64,000 nt of DNA, from positions 26,845 through 90,844 of the IMG/VR virus record IMGVR_UViG_3300006871_000008; one strand, written 5' to 3'. Within the stretch, counting starts at the first letter, position 1, and each line of letters opens with the position of its first letter. The stretch comes from a virus. Shown here one piece after another: positions 52,244 to 58,900 of this stretch. The notes beneath the pieces were generated by a model. That model was not told the origin of the DNA. It did not search any database and saw only the letters and a program-made list of their open reading frames with translations. Made by a program: the position numbers and the translations under genes.

Positions 52244-52384
52244 CTACTTCCCCTTGCCGGCTTTCTTTGGCTTAACATGCTCTGGTAACTTGGCTCCCTT
52301 CGGAGTGTGAGCCGCAAACTCTTTGGCGAGGGCTGGCTTGTTAGCATACAAGAAAGCCCGTTGTGCTTTGCTTTTGAATGGCAT
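52244..52384 (-). CDS. Small basic protein, 46 aa
   Basis: Starts MPFKSKAQRAFLYANKPALA and ends in a Lys-rich tail. Proteins beginning MPFKSxAQRRFMFA are widespread in phages and of unknown function. The ATG lies 1 nt after the upstream stop. Confidence 0.7.
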   Translation of the reverse strand: MPFKSKAQRAFLYANKPALAKEFAAHTPKGAKLPEHVKPKKAGKGK

Positions 52385-52385
52385 T

Positions 52386-52580
52386 CTAGTAGCCCATTTC
52401 TTGTGCAGCAGGTTGTCCTGTTGGGCCATTACTGTTGTGAGCAGGGGCCACGTCACCACCCGGACCATCGGCTGTATCACCCGGTTCTGGATGGTCAATC
52501 AACTCTACGTTGTCGGCACAATCAGGACAGCCAACCTTTGCCATCGGGCTGTACGAGCCGAAGCTATTTGCTTGTGCCAT
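52386..52580 (-). CDS. Small acidic CxxC protein, 64 aa
   Basis: Not recognised. A single VGCPDCADNVEL motif and a long acidic, Gly/Pro-rich disordered tail. Possibly metal-binding. It sits in a run of four tiny genes with conventional ribosome sites. Confidence 0.55.
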   Translation of the reverse strand: MAQANSFGSYSPMAKVGCPDCADNVELIDHPEPGDTADGPGGDVAPAHNSNGPTGQPAAQEMGY

Positions 52581-52582
52581 GA

Positions 52583-52708
52583 TTATTGCTCCGACTTCGG
52601 TGTGGCTTTGACGCCTTTCACGGCGGGTGTGGCCTCTTTCGCCACTTGCGAACCCGACTTGCCGGGGACTGTTGACTTGGAAATGTCGATTTTACCAGTT
52701 GCTTTCAT
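52583..52708 (-). CDS. Small Lys/Thr-rich protein, 41 aa
   Basis: Not recognised. Reads MKATGKIDISKSTVPGKSGS, then a Lys/Thr/Pro-rich tail, likely unstructured. The GAGGTAAGC site 4 nt upstream of the ATG supports translation. Lies 2 nt from both neighbours. Confidence 0.6.
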   Translation of the reverse strand: MKATGKIDISKSTVPGKSGSQVAKEATPAVKGVKATPKSEQ

Positions 52709-52710
52709 GC

Positions 52711-53439
52711 TTACCTCTTTCCCTCTTTGGCGATTTTCTCCAAAGCAATGCCGATGTTAGCCCAGAGAGAAGCGTGTGACGGCATATCGGCGAGCCGTCC
52801 AGCCTTACTTTCAGCGTTCAGGTACTTCCTGAGTTCCTCACCAAAGCCCTGCCATGCCGGACCAGCACTACCAAGAGACGCCTTGTTGCTGATTGCGGTT
52901 GCCTTGATTACATCTTCGGGGGTTTTGAGCAGGTTGGCGGAGATTTGCTGCGAGACACTGTGAAAAGAACTAGCGATGGCGTTGGCTTCATTCACCCACG
53001 TATCACTTTTGACCAGCTTCAACCAGTCCCGAATCTTGGCTTCAACGCCGGATGGTCCGGGTTCCGGTGGGACAACGCCCTCGACCACAATGGTCACAGA
53101 GACTAGATCAACAGTGTTGTCTTTCGCACCAGCAATCCAGAAAGTGTATGCACCGGGCTTGTCGCCGCTGAAAAATGCCCGTTTTCCATCCTCAATGACC
53201 GCGAAATTGTCAGTTTTGGGCGTGACTTGCCACTTGAACTTGCTTACTTGGCTCTCGGAGGCGTCCAAAATGACCAGTTGGCCGATCTTGGCAGTCTCAA
53301 CTGCCTTCACGACAACCTTGGCGTCCGTATCACCATCAGTGATTCGGATTCCACCATAAATTCCGGCCCCTGCCGCGCCACCGCTCAGGATCAACGCCAG
53401 CCACAGAACCCACTTCATCCAGGGAGATTGCGTATTCAT
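52711..53439 (-). CDS. Membrane-anchored PKD-like domain protein, 242 aa
   Basis: One N-terminal membrane segment (WVLWLALILSGGAAGAGIYGG) followed by a PKD-like sandwich at about 45-125 (GQLVILDASESQVSKFKWQV, AYTFWIAG) and a helical C-terminal domain. The phrase LDASES-x-FxW is frequent in planctomycete exported proteins. It probably faces the periplasm. Function unknown. Confidence 0.65.
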   Translation of the reverse strand: MNTQSPWMKWVLWLALILSGGAAGAGIYGGIRITDGDTDAKVVVKAVETAKIGQLVILDASESQVSKFKWQVTPKTDNFAVIEDGKRAFFSGDKPGAYTFWIAGAKDNTVDLVSVTIVVEGVVPPEPGPSGVEAKIRDWLKLVKSDTWVNEANAIASSFHSVSQQISANLLKTPEDVIKATAISNKASLGSAGPAWQGFGEELRKYLNAESKAGRLADMPSHASLWANIGIALEKIAKEGKR

Positions 53440-53440
53440 G

Positions 53441-53857
53441 TTACCTTACTGTGTGAAAGAGTCGGATGTTTCGTGATTTGCCGTCGAATCGTTCTTGATC
53501 TATGGCAAAGCAATCTTCGCAGCGACCTTCCAGATGGTATGCTGGCAGCACGGAACGCCCGCACCGGCACTGATTAACTGACTTCCCAACCGTCGAGTGG
53601 CTCGTCCGAGGGTTCCTCGCCGCGCCGTAGTGCTTCCTTCGCCGACCGCCTGTTCGCTTTATTGTGCTTTCGTCGTAGCCAGCGCTTATGCCGTGGACGC
53701 CCTGAATAATGGTCAGGTTGCCCTTCGCCGTTCTCACCGTTGAGCATTGTCCATGCCTTTTGCCACTCAGTCCGTCTGGTCTTTGACACTTTTCAGCGTC
53801 TCCTGCCGAGTTGGGCCTTCGTACTTTCGTCGATTTCCGCAACAGTATCGGCTGCAT
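53441..53857 (-). CDS. Overlapping frame ending in a zinc-ribbon-like domain
   Basis: Only the last 45 residues look real: CRCGRSVLPAYHLEGRCEDC is a CxC/CxxC zinc motif. No ATG, GTG or TTG lies just before them; the full frame starts at 53857 and runs antiphase through the next gene. The zinc part begins where the 71-aa gene stops (53574-53578) and is +1 to it. Expression by frameshift, an unusual start or an indel is possible. Confidence 0.35.
   Translation of the reverse strand: MQPILLRKSTKVRRPNSAGDAEKCQRPDGLSGKRHGQCSTVRTAKGNLTIIQGVHGISAGYDESTIKRTGGRRRKHYGAARNPRTSHSTVGKSVNQCRCGRSVLPAYHLEGRCEDCFAIDQERFDGKSRNIRLFHTVR
53574..53789 (-). CDS. Small basic protein, 71 aa
   Basis: Not recognised. 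Very basic centre (HKRWLRRKHNKANRRSAKEA), so nucleic-acid binding is possible. Start is GTG at 53789 with a weak ribosome site, overlapping the upstream gene by 23 nt; an internal ATG exists after 14 codons. Confidence 0.55.
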   Translation of the reverse strand: MSKTRRTEWQKAWTMLNGENGEGQPDHYSGRPRHKRWLRRKHNKANRRSAKEALRRGEEPSDEPLDGWEVS

Positions 53858-53970
53858 GAGGCTAAGTGGTTGGCGAGTTTAATCGCAAAGGTGGGCGGTG
53901 CGAACCAGTAAATCTGCTTTGCCTTGTTTTTCTTTCGGGCGAGGGCGGCTCGCCGCTCTGCTCGTTTCAT
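53767..53970 (-). CDS. Small basic Cys-rich protein, 67 aa
   Basis: Not recognised. The start is placed at 53970 because a longer reading would run into the tRNA. Lys/Arg-rich N-terminus and CSRYCCGNRRKYEG, possibly a metal site. First protein gene after the tRNA pair. Confidence 0.55.
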   Translation of the reverse strand: MKRAERRAALARKKNKAKQIYWFAPPTFAIKLANHLASCSRYCCGNRRKYEGPTRQETLKSVKDQTD

Positions 53971-53976
53971 TGCAAG

Positions 53977-54048
53977 TGACCCCGAAGGGAATCGAACCCT
54001 CATTCTTCGGTTGAAAGCCGCTAGTCCTAGCCATTAGACGACGGGGCC
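53977..54048 (-). tRNA. tRNA-Glu (anticodon UUC), imperfect anticodon stem
   Basis: 72 nt. Acceptor GGCCCCG/CGGGGTC, D arm GTCT...GGAC, anticodon loop CTTTCAA, T arm GAGGG-TTCGATT-CCCTT, discriminator A, no encoded CCA. The outer two pairs of the anticodon stem are mismatched (A-A, G-A). Confidence 0.75.
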
Positions 54049-54117
54049 ATTTTAGGCCCGACGTTCCAAGTGAATTCCAATTTTGTCAGCGAATTTCATA
54101 CGTCACCGTCTTTCAAT

Positions 54118-54190
54118 AGCCGCCCGTAGGACTCGAACCTACAACCTGGGGATTACAAATCTCCGGCTCTGCCAATTGAGCTAGGGAGGC
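54118..54190 (-). tRNA. tRNA-Thr (anticodon UGU)
   Basis: 73 nt. D stem GCTC/GAGC, anticodon loop TTTGTAA, T arm GTAGG-TTCGAGT-CCTAC, no encoded CCA. One acceptor mismatch (U4-C69) and one anticodon-stem mismatch (A-C). Confidence 0.8.
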
Positions 54191-54375
54191 TAAAGGAAAC
54201 CCTCTCACCGATTCGCTAGGCGGGTTCGGCACACCTTTGTACGGTTGCATCACTTCCGAGAGGGTTGATCGGCGGGTACTAGCCGCCGAGGGGTCTGATG
54301 CTGCGCATTTTGACCGGGCCTAGATACGGGTCACTGTGCCTTGCAGCCAGGAGAGCCGAACCCGGTATGTTACGC
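54191..54375 (-). ncRNA. Structured non-coding stretch upstream of the tRNA-Thr gene
   Basis: No convincing ORF. On the minus strand a 7-bp hairpin (TCGGCGG, loop CTAGTAC, CCGCCGA) lies beside a long-range 9-bp pair (AACCCTCTC with GAGAGGGTT) that encloses about 50 nt. An ACCGGG/CCCGGT pair lies further upstream. Could be an RNA processed with the tRNAs or a degraded tRNA; no known family recognised. Confidence 0.4.
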
Positions 54376-54585
54376 TTACTCGGCGTGGGCGTGGAACAGG
54401 CCAGCCATCGCGGTCTTTGTCAGATAGCGAAGGATGAGGTTCACACCCGAAAGGCCAAGTCCAATCGCGGCCACAAGGTCGGGATTGTTGGTAATCAGGT
54501 TGTGGTCGATGACATACGTGCCAAATCCCGCAATCAGGACAAGGGCGTTGACAATGACCGTCTTAGAAAGCACTAACTTCGGCAT
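54376..54585 (-). CDS. Small membrane protein (holin-like), 69 aa
   Basis: Two hydrophobic segments (TVIVNALVLIAGFGTYVI and LVAAIGLGLSGVNLILRYL) with the pattern of small phage holins or membrane proteins (ILRYLTKTAM). The start at 54585 follows GGGAG and overlaps the end of the terminase-small-like gene by 23 nt. Confidence 0.55.
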   Translation of the reverse strand: MPKLVLSKTVIVNALVLIAGFGTYVIDHNLITNNPDLVAAIGLGLSGVNLILRYLTKTAMAGLFHAHAE

Positions 54586-55114
54586 CTTCGGTTTCTCCCG
54601 CCGTCTTAACGGCATCAATTAGGCGAGTGGCAATGCGTTCCAGCACGTCCTCGCTACCGGGTAATTCTGCGGTTTCCTCAGAGCAGATTTGGACTGCTTC
54701 GGCGGCAAACTGCAACAGAGCAGCCCGATCCACCGTCAAGCCAGCCGACTTTTCAACCTTCACACACTCCGAGACAAGTGACTTTGCCGTGAGCAAAAGG
54801 TTGTTGAATGTATTGATTTTGGACTCAAAACTGCCTTCGCTGGCGTTCATTAAGTCTGCGAATCGTTGGATTGCAGTCCGAATCAACGCAACTTCGGCTC
54901 GAAGGGACAGAATATCCTCGCGGTCGGACATTTGACCGTATAGACCGCGAAGTTCGGCTTGGGCCAAGTCGTACATTCGACGCTCGGCCTTCTGCGCCTT
55001 TGCTCGTCCGCCGTGCCGATTGCACAAATCCGTGCCGGGTACGACGGGATGCGGGCATTGCCCGAATTCGCCGGTACGTTGGCAACGATTGTCGTGGTCA
55101 GCAGGTCGTGGCAT
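54563..55114 (-). CDS. Terminase-small-subunit-like protein with zinc motif
   Basis: 183 residues from ATG 55114 (AAGGGA site). N-terminal Cys/His cluster (RCQRTGEFGQCPHP, then DLCNRHGGRAKAQ), a helix with ILSLRAEVALIRTAIQRF, and an acidic C-terminus. Proteins with this layout are often small terminases or DNA-binding recruiters at the start of the packaging operon. No strict family match claimed; other small terminase candidates are not seen. Confidence 0.45.
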   Translation of the reverse strand: MPRPADHDNRCQRTGEFGQCPHPVVPGTDLCNRHGGRAKAQKAERRMYDLAQAELRGLYGQMSDREDILSLRAEVALIRTAIQRFADLMNASEGSFESKINTFNNLLLTAKSLVSECVKVEKSAGLTVDRAALLQFAAEAVQICSEETAELPGSEDVLERIATRLIDAVKTAGETEDAEVSAF

Positions 55115-55223
55115 CGGAAATCCCTTCATAGAGATATATCGGGCAAAACGACCCATTTTGCCAGTAGAAAATGGAAATTTTCGCCAGATTTTTGCAAATC
55201 CAGGCCCAGAAAGGACTTACAAT

Positions 55224-55247
55224 GCCAAAAATTTGTCGATTTTTGGC
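55224..55247 (-). terminator. AT-rich hairpin
   Basis: GCCAAAAAT and ATTTTTGGC with a 6-nt loop, 3 nt after the stop of the 111-aa gene. It resembles a bidirectional terminator separating the small-gene chain from the virion operon. Nothing else is seen between 55115 and 55223. Confidence 0.55.
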
Positions 55248-55248
55248 C

Positions 55249-55584
55249 TCAACTAACGTAAACGCGGCCATCTGGCATGAAAAGTGCCATTTCAGCGGCG
55301 TCCACTCGGTCCCCGGCCTCGGTTACGAAGGATTCGTCGCGGTAGGGGTTGTACCGCACGCGGGTCAGACACTCGCGGTCCAGGCGTGCCTTGCGGTAGC
55401 CCGCGACCTTCGCATGGACGTTCTTGCGGCCCTCCCGGATGACCCGCTGCCGCCCGGCCTGGGACACCTTGAAGGTGGGCGAGGCCAGGACAAGCCTCTT
55501 GGCGTGGTCCACAACGAGATTCGTGCTGGCATCTTGAACGGACCAGCACTTTCGGTTGAAGTTCCAGTAGATTTTGACTTTCAT
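55249..55584 (-). CDS. Conserved hypothetical protein, 111 aa
   Basis: Function unknown. The sequence KIYWNFNRKCWSVQDA, then ASPTFKVSQAGRQRVIREGRK and RVRYNPYRDESFV, resembles a small conserved protein found in planctomycetes and phages, from memory. Last gene of the small-gene chain. ATGA overlap with the upstream gene. Confidence 0.65.
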   Translation of the reverse strand: MKVKIYWNFNRKCWSVQDASTNLVVDHAKRLVLASPTFKVSQAGRQRVIREGRKNVHAKVAGYRKARLDRECLTRVRYNPYRDESFVTEAGDRVDAAEMALFMPDGRVYVS

Positions 55585-55796
55585 GCGCCCCTCGCTCGGC
55601 TCGCGTCCTTCCAGCCACGATTCCAGGCTGCGTGACTCTGATTCAGCCGTCGCCCGTTGTTGGCCGGGTAATCGTTCGTCTCGAAAGGCTTGCCCTCGAT
55701 AAAGGCTTGTCGTCCTTCCTCATACTCGAAGTGGAAATCTTCGGAGGGCGGTCGCAGCGGGCCGTAACCTTCGGGGTCAAGGAACACAGGGGTCAT
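55581..55796 (-). CDS. Hypothetical protein, 71 aa
   Basis: Not recognised. The start at 55796 is set by ATGA overlap with the gene before. Aromatic and acidic (EDFHFEYEEGRQAFIEGKPF), with a WNRGWKDA end, a pattern typical of small inserted host-interaction proteins. Confidence 0.6.
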   Translation of the reverse strand: MTPVFLDPEGYGPLRPPSEDFHFEYEEGRQAFIEGKPFETNDYPANNGRRLNQSHAAWNRGWKDASRARGA

Positions 55797-55975
55797 GGTT
55801 GTTTCTCGGATTCTACTTGTCGCCCGTCTCGCAGGATGCCCCAAACGCGCCGTGACGGGTTGTACGGCTCATAGGGACCGTCACCGAACGTCTCGATGAA
55901 CGGACCAACTGCGAATTGTCTCTCGCGGGCGAGGCGGTTAAATTCCTCAATCGTGATTGGTTCGTATTGGCTCAT
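55793..55975 (-). CDS. Hypothetical protein, 60 aa
   Basis: Not recognised. Begins MSQYEPITIEEFNRLARERQ. The ATG at 55975 is 7 nt after a TATCAT -10 box, so this is probably a leaderless first gene. It also overlaps the previous stop by ATGA and can be translated by coupling too. Confidence 0.6.
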   Translation of the reverse strand: MSQYEPITIEEFNRLARERQFAVGPFIETFGDGPYEPYNPSRRVWGILRDGRQVESEKQP

Positions 55976-56229
55976 GGGTTCCATGATACAGGTTTTCCGC
56001 CCTGTGTCAAGCTGAAATTGAACACGTCACCTACAGAAAGGTCGAAAATTATTTCCTCGCTGCCCTGCGTAAAATGCAGCGTCCTGTACACAGTCCGGTC
56101 GTAGCGGGTGAGGAATTGGACGCGCACCGGCCCCTTCCAGGCCGTTGTAATCGGGATTTGGTACACGCCGTTGGGTGGGTCGTCGTCTAATTGGATTTCG
56201 TTAGTCGTGCTTACGATTCTTAGATACAC
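55972..56229 (-). CDS. Hypothetical beta-rich protein, 85 aa
   Basis: Not recognised. GTG start at 56229 chosen for the GGGAGAA site. Strands alternate (VRVQFLTRYDRTVYRTLHFT, then IIFDLSVGDVFNFSL). Overlaps the upstream gene by 29 nt. Its 3' end contains the promoter of the next gene. Confidence 0.55.
   Translation of the reverse strand: MYLRIVSTTNEIQLDDDPPNGVYQIPITTAWKGPVRVQFLTRYDRTVYRTLHFTQGSEEIIFDLSVGDVFNFSLTQGGKPVSWNP
55983..56010 (-). promoter_or_regulatory. Sigma-70 promoter, leaderless type
   Basis: TTGACA (56005-56010), 16-bp spacer, TATCAT (55983-55988), 7 nt to the ATG at 55975. Confidence 0.7.
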
Positions 56230-56407
56230 GGCGTTTCTCCCGTACACGACGGACGAATGAAGGCCGACGATCTTCGTTGGCCTCGGCTTTGGTGTCGTAT
56301 GGTCCCCACAGCGGGCAGTCCGGCGTTAGCTCGCTGGCGTCGATATGCCAGCCTTCATCGTTCTGGACGAGCGGGAGTATCGGCGGCTGTGTTACTGCCT
56401 TAGCCAT
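56201..56407 (-). CDS. Hypothetical protein, 68 aa
   Basis: Not recognised. Neutral N-terminal half (GWHIDASELTPDCPLWGPYD), basic C-terminus (FVRRVREKRRVSKNRKHD). GGAG 8 nt before the ATG. Overlaps both neighbours. Confidence 0.55.
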   Translation of the reverse strand: MAKAVTQPPILPLVQNDEGWHIDASELTPDCPLWGPYDTKAEANEDRRPSFVRRVREKRRVSKNRKHD

Positions 56408-56499
56408 CCGGCGACTCCTGCCGCGATGACGATGCCGGCGATGATGGCGAGGGCCAGGGCCACGTCGCCCCAGGTCAAGGGTTTGTATTCAGGATACAT
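56392..56499 (-). CDS. Membrane micro-protein, 35 aa
   Basis: One membrane helix (VALALAIIAGIVIAAGVAGW) with a short polar N-terminus. AAAGGACC site upstream. Overlaps the end of the 70-aa gene and the start of the 68-aa gene. Confidence 0.6.
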   Translation of the reverse strand: MYPEYKPLTWGDVALALAIIAGIVIAAGVAGWLRQ

Positions 56500-56701
56500 A
56501 GCGGTCCTTTGATTCAATGATGAAGGCGGCTTGGCGTGGAGAAATCGGGGCCGCACCCTCCCAACCGACGAGCGGACGACTCTGCCGCTCAAGGTCTGCT
56601 TGGGTGTCGGCCCCGATATAGAAACGGGCAGCAAGGGCGCGCACTTGAGGCGGTGCTTCCGGCCAGTCTTTCACAAGGCGAACGATCATGTCAAGGTACA
56701 T
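56489..56701 (-). CDS. Hypothetical protein, 70 aa
   Basis: Not recognised. Starts MYLDMIVRLVKDWPEAPPQV; the second half has RPLVGWEGAAPISPRQAAFI. The ATG is 1 nt after the upstream stop (TGAAATG context), supporting coupling. Confidence 0.55.
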   Translation of the reverse strand: MYLDMIVRLVKDWPEAPPQVRALAARFYIGADTQADLERQSRPLVGWEGAAPISPRQAAFIIESKDRYVS

Positions 56702-56702
56702 T

Positions 56703-57047
56703 TCAGTTTCCCACAGCAAAGCGTTGGCAATTGCAGTATTTGCAGCCGACAGGTCGCATATCTTCGTAGGTATCGAAGTGGCGTTCGTAGGAATGGCCGC
56801 AGTCGGCACACTCTTTGTCATCGCCGAAGTTCGGGTCGTACTTATCCTCTGCCGATTGTGGCAGGCAGGACAGCACGAACGCCAGTCCCTTCGGGTACGA
56901 AATAAACTGCTTCAAACGGGCGGTTACTTCGTAGCAATGATGACACAGCTTCGTGCCAGTCATATCAGTCGGCTCGTTGCAGTACGTGCAGGGCACGGTG
57001 TCCGGTCGCCGATTGCAATTACAGTTTGGGTCTTGACACGCGGGCAT
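56703..57047 (-). CDS. Zinc-binding protein with three Cys clusters, 114 aa
   Basis: Cysteine pairs CQDPNCNC, PCTYCNEP, LCHHCYE, then ECADCGHSYERH and GCKYCNC indicate several zinc ribbons or knuckles. It may bind nucleic acid or proteins. Function unknown. The start at 57047 lies inside the upstream gene's 3' end. Confidence 0.6.
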   Translation of the reverse strand: MPACQDPNCNCNRRPDTVPCTYCNEPTDMTGTKLCHHCYEVTARLKQFISYPKGLAFVLSCLPQSAEDKYDPNFGDDKECADCGHSYERHFDTYEDMRPVGCKYCNCQRFAVGN

Positions 57048-57273
57048 TGGGTTTCTTGTAAACGGGTTTGGCGTACAACTCGTTGGAGTCGCACGTCGAG
57101 CAGTTGCCGAATCGGGTTTCAATAACGCAGACTTCCGTGCCGCTCCGGGTGCGGCCCGCGCCCTGAATCTCGATTACCTTCACGAATTGGTCAAGGTAAA
57201 CGTATTCCTCGCCGACCGTGATTGTGAGTCCATCGACCACGATGGACTCGCCTTTGTTGTTCAGTGTTGCCAT
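57019..57273 (-). CDS. Hypothetical beta-rich protein, 84 aa
   Basis: Not recognised. Strand-rich (VVDGLTITVGEEYVYLDQFV) with a CSTCDS motif and a basic tail. Start at 57273 sits 1 nt after the upstream stop. Confidence 0.55.
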   Translation of the reverse strand: MATLNNKGESIVVDGLTITVGEEYVYLDQFVKVIEIQGAGRTRSGTEVCVIETRFGNCSTCDSNELYAKPVYKKPNARVSRPKL

Positions 57274-57274
57274 T

Positions 57275-57532
57275 TTACTCGTCGCTGAAATAGGTTGGGA
57301 GATAATCGCCGTCGTTGGCCTGCTCAATCATTTGGCGTAGCCGGTATTCGGGCCGCTTCGTGAATGGGACGTAGCCCCATCGAAGCACCCAACCAAACCA
57401 TAACGCTCGCACGACAAAGCCATACTTCCAGGCGGTGTGCCGCCCGGCCCAAGCCGTAAACCAGCCCCGGTCGCTAATCGGGGCGATGTACGCCGTGGTG
57501 ATTAAGTTGCTGGTCTTGAAGCGGATTTCCAT
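57275..57532 (-). CDS. Hypothetical Trp/Arg-rich protein, 85 aa
   Basis: Not recognised. Trp-rich centre (GWFTAWAGRHTAWKYGF, RALWFGWVLRWGYV) could be membrane-associated. Start overlaps the stop of the following 150-aa gene's unit at 57532. Confidence 0.5.
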   Translation of the reverse strand: MEIRFKTSNLITTAYIAPISDRGWFTAWAGRHTAWKYGFVVRALWFGWVLRWGYVPFTKRPEYRLRQMIEQANDGDYLPTYFSDE

Positions 57533-57984
57533 TACGGCCTCAAGATTGCTTTGACGATGGTAAGTCCTTCGTCGAGTGTCTTGGCTCGGAATCCGATAGC
57601 TTCGTCGATCATCGGGTGGGAGTGGACGTTGCCCTCCGGCTCGATGATGGCAACTAGCGGGATATGGCGGTCATAGGTCCAGGCGATTTCCATGACCGTG
57701 CCCGCACTGACTCGCGGCGCTCCGACCAGATATGCCAGCACAACGTCCGCCGAAGTGCAGTCGAAGAAATCGCGGGTCATAATGTTCCGCGACGACGAGA
57801 ACAGGCCAGCATCCGGGTACGACCCGGACAGTACGCCCTTCTCTTTGAGATAGTCCTTGGCTCGCATCGGCGAGTAGGCGTCAATGCCGAACTTCGCTAA
57901 TTCAGCCTTGGCAACATCGCGCCATTCGGTGCAACCGTCAAACGTGCAGCCGGTGATTGGCCCGGCCAAATAAACCTTCGGCAT
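57532..57984 (-). CDS. Nucleoside 2-deoxyribosyltransferase-like protein
   Basis: 150 residues. The N-terminal VYLAGPITG and the helical SAGTVMEIAWTYDRHIPLVAI region match nucleoside 2-deoxyribosyltransferase and related (YtoQ-like) proteins, which bind nucleotides in a Rossmann-type fold. The catalytic Glu is likely in GTVMEIAW. It could salvage deoxynucleosides, or cleave or sense a nucleotide signal. It is the only recognisable enzyme in the small-gene chain. Confidence 0.75.
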   Translation of the reverse strand: MPKVYLAGPITGCTFDGCTEWRDVAKAELAKFGIDAYSPMRAKDYLKEKGVLSGSYPDAGLFSSSRNIMTRDFFDCTSADVVLAYLVGAPRVSAGTVMEIAWTYDRHIPLVAIIEPEGNVHSHPMIDEAIGFRAKTLDEGLTIVKAILRP

Positions 57985-57985
57985 C

Positions 57986-58162
57986 TTACGCTCCCAACAG
58001 TTTCAGCAGGTAGTACCCGGCCCCGACCCCGCAAAGCAAGGACGTAATGTAGGCCAAGAGTATTTCAGTTTGGTCTTTGCGGTAATGGGCGGTCAGCGGG
58101 AAGATGCCCACGGACAGGCCGAAGAACACAAAGAATCCGAGAAGATAAAGGTGGTCCATCAT
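57986..58162 (-). CDS. Small membrane protein, 58 aa
   Basis: Starts MMDHLYLLGFFVFFGLSVGI; a second segment LLAYITSLLCGVGAGYYLLK follows, giving two membrane helices with a short KDQ loop. The ATG is 6 nt from a TATAAT box, so it is a leaderless first gene. ATGA overlap with the following 104-aa gene's stop. Resembles small holin-size proteins but no evidence for lysis. Confidence 0.7.
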   Translation of the reverse strand: MMDHLYLLGFFVFFGLSVGIFPLTAHYRKDQTEILLAYITSLLCGVGAGYYLLKLLGA

Positions 58163-58473
58163 CCCCTCATTATAGTCATTGGGTCGGGCTGTGTCAATAG
58201 GTCCGACAGGATTTTCTCAAGGTACAGGGCTTCCTCTGCCGTGAAGTAAACTTCCGTGTGGTGGTTCGTGCCGGGCGGGCTGTTCAGCCGCTTCTGGTCG
58301 GCGATGACGCTTTGCACCACTTCCAGCAGACGCGCCAAGGCGATTTGGGTAATCGCGTCCTGCATTATCTTCTGCCGCCGCTCGTCGGGGCCAATCCGCA
58401 TGGAGTATTGGGGCCGAGGCTCGTCGTGTGTTGGGCAGGACGCGCCGTGGCAGCAGTTGCAAGTGTCGCTCAT
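58159..58473 (-). CDS. Hypothetical protein with N-terminal Cys cluster, 104 aa
   Basis: Starts MSDTCNCCHGASCPTHD, a CxCC/CxxH zinc-like site, followed by long helices (DAITQIALARLLEVVQSVIA, EEALYLEKILSDLLTQ). Start is set by ATGA overlap at 58470-58473. Unknown role. The next gene's promoter lies in its 3' end. Confidence 0.6.
   Translation of the reverse strand: MSDTCNCCHGASCPTHDEPRPQYSMRIGPDERRQKIMQDAITQIALARLLEVVQSVIADQKRLNSPPGTNHHTEVYFTAEEALYLEKILSDLLTQPDPMTIMRG
58169..58197 (-). promoter_or_regulatory. Sigma-70 promoter, leaderless type
   Basis: TTGACA (58192-58197), 17-bp spacer, TATAAT (58169-58174), 6 nt to the ATG at 58162. Confidence 0.85.
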
Positions 58474-58655
58474 GTATAGCTCCCATTCAGGATGCCGTGG
58501 ACGGTCTGCGATAGGTGGGTCGCACCGTACTTGGCGTCCAGCAGCACCACGTCCTGAATCGCCGCCAGCTTGCGGTCCCGAATCAGGAGTTTGGCCTTGA
58601 GGATTGCGACCCAAGAGCCGAAGAACAAGGTTGCAAGGAAAAGCAGGACGGTCAT
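58470..58655 (-). CDS. Small membrane protein, 61 aa
   Basis: An N-terminal membrane segment (TVLLFLATLFFGSWVAILKA) then an amphipathic helix (KLAAIQDVVLLDAKYG). Unknown. Coupled to the downstream gene by ATGA. Confidence 0.6.
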   Translation of the reverse strand: MTVLLFLATLFFGSWVAILKAKLLIRDRKLAAIQDVVLLDAKYGATHLSQTVHGILNGSYT

Positions 58656-58658
58656 GGC

Positions 58659-58865
58659 TCACCAATTCATAATGTTGCCCGGATTCGACGGGCTGAGTGG
58701 AGAAACGGGGTTGCCTGGGTTCAAGTACCAGTCCATTGCGTCGTCGGTGGCTGGCTGCGGTCGCCGGTCAGTCTCAGGACTGTTGATGGCGATGCCGACT
58801 GCCGTGCCAAGGATTAGAAGCATGACGGTAAAGAACACGAAGTCGAAAAGTTGGGTTCTGTTCAT
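58659..58865 (-). CDS. Small membrane protein with WYLNPGNPVSPL tail, 68 aa
   Basis: Membrane helix near the N-terminus (FVFFTVMLLILGTAVGIAI), a polar linker and the tail WYLNPGNPVSPLSPSNPG. A very similar tail (WYMSPANPISPL) ends another small membrane protein at 61921-62109, so the tail is probably a functional motif. Leaderless promoter, ATG at 58865. Confidence 0.65.
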   Translation of the reverse strand: MNRTQLFDFVFFTVMLLILGTAVGIAINSPETDRRPQPATDDAMDWYLNPGNPVSPLSPSNPGNIMNW

Positions 58866-58871
58866 AACTCT

Positions 58872-58900
58872 ATCCTACAGCGCATAGTCCAGTCTGTCAA
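58872..58900 (-). promoter_or_regulatory. Sigma-70 promoter, leaderless type
   Basis: TTGACA (58895-58900), 17-bp spacer, TAGGAT (58872-58877), 6 nt to the ATG at 58865. It lies in the 3' end of the previous gene. Confidence 0.7.

Noticed and set aside
53767-54003. Longer start for the 67-aa basic protein
   Set aside because: The additional residues are translated from the 3' end of the tRNA-Glu gene.
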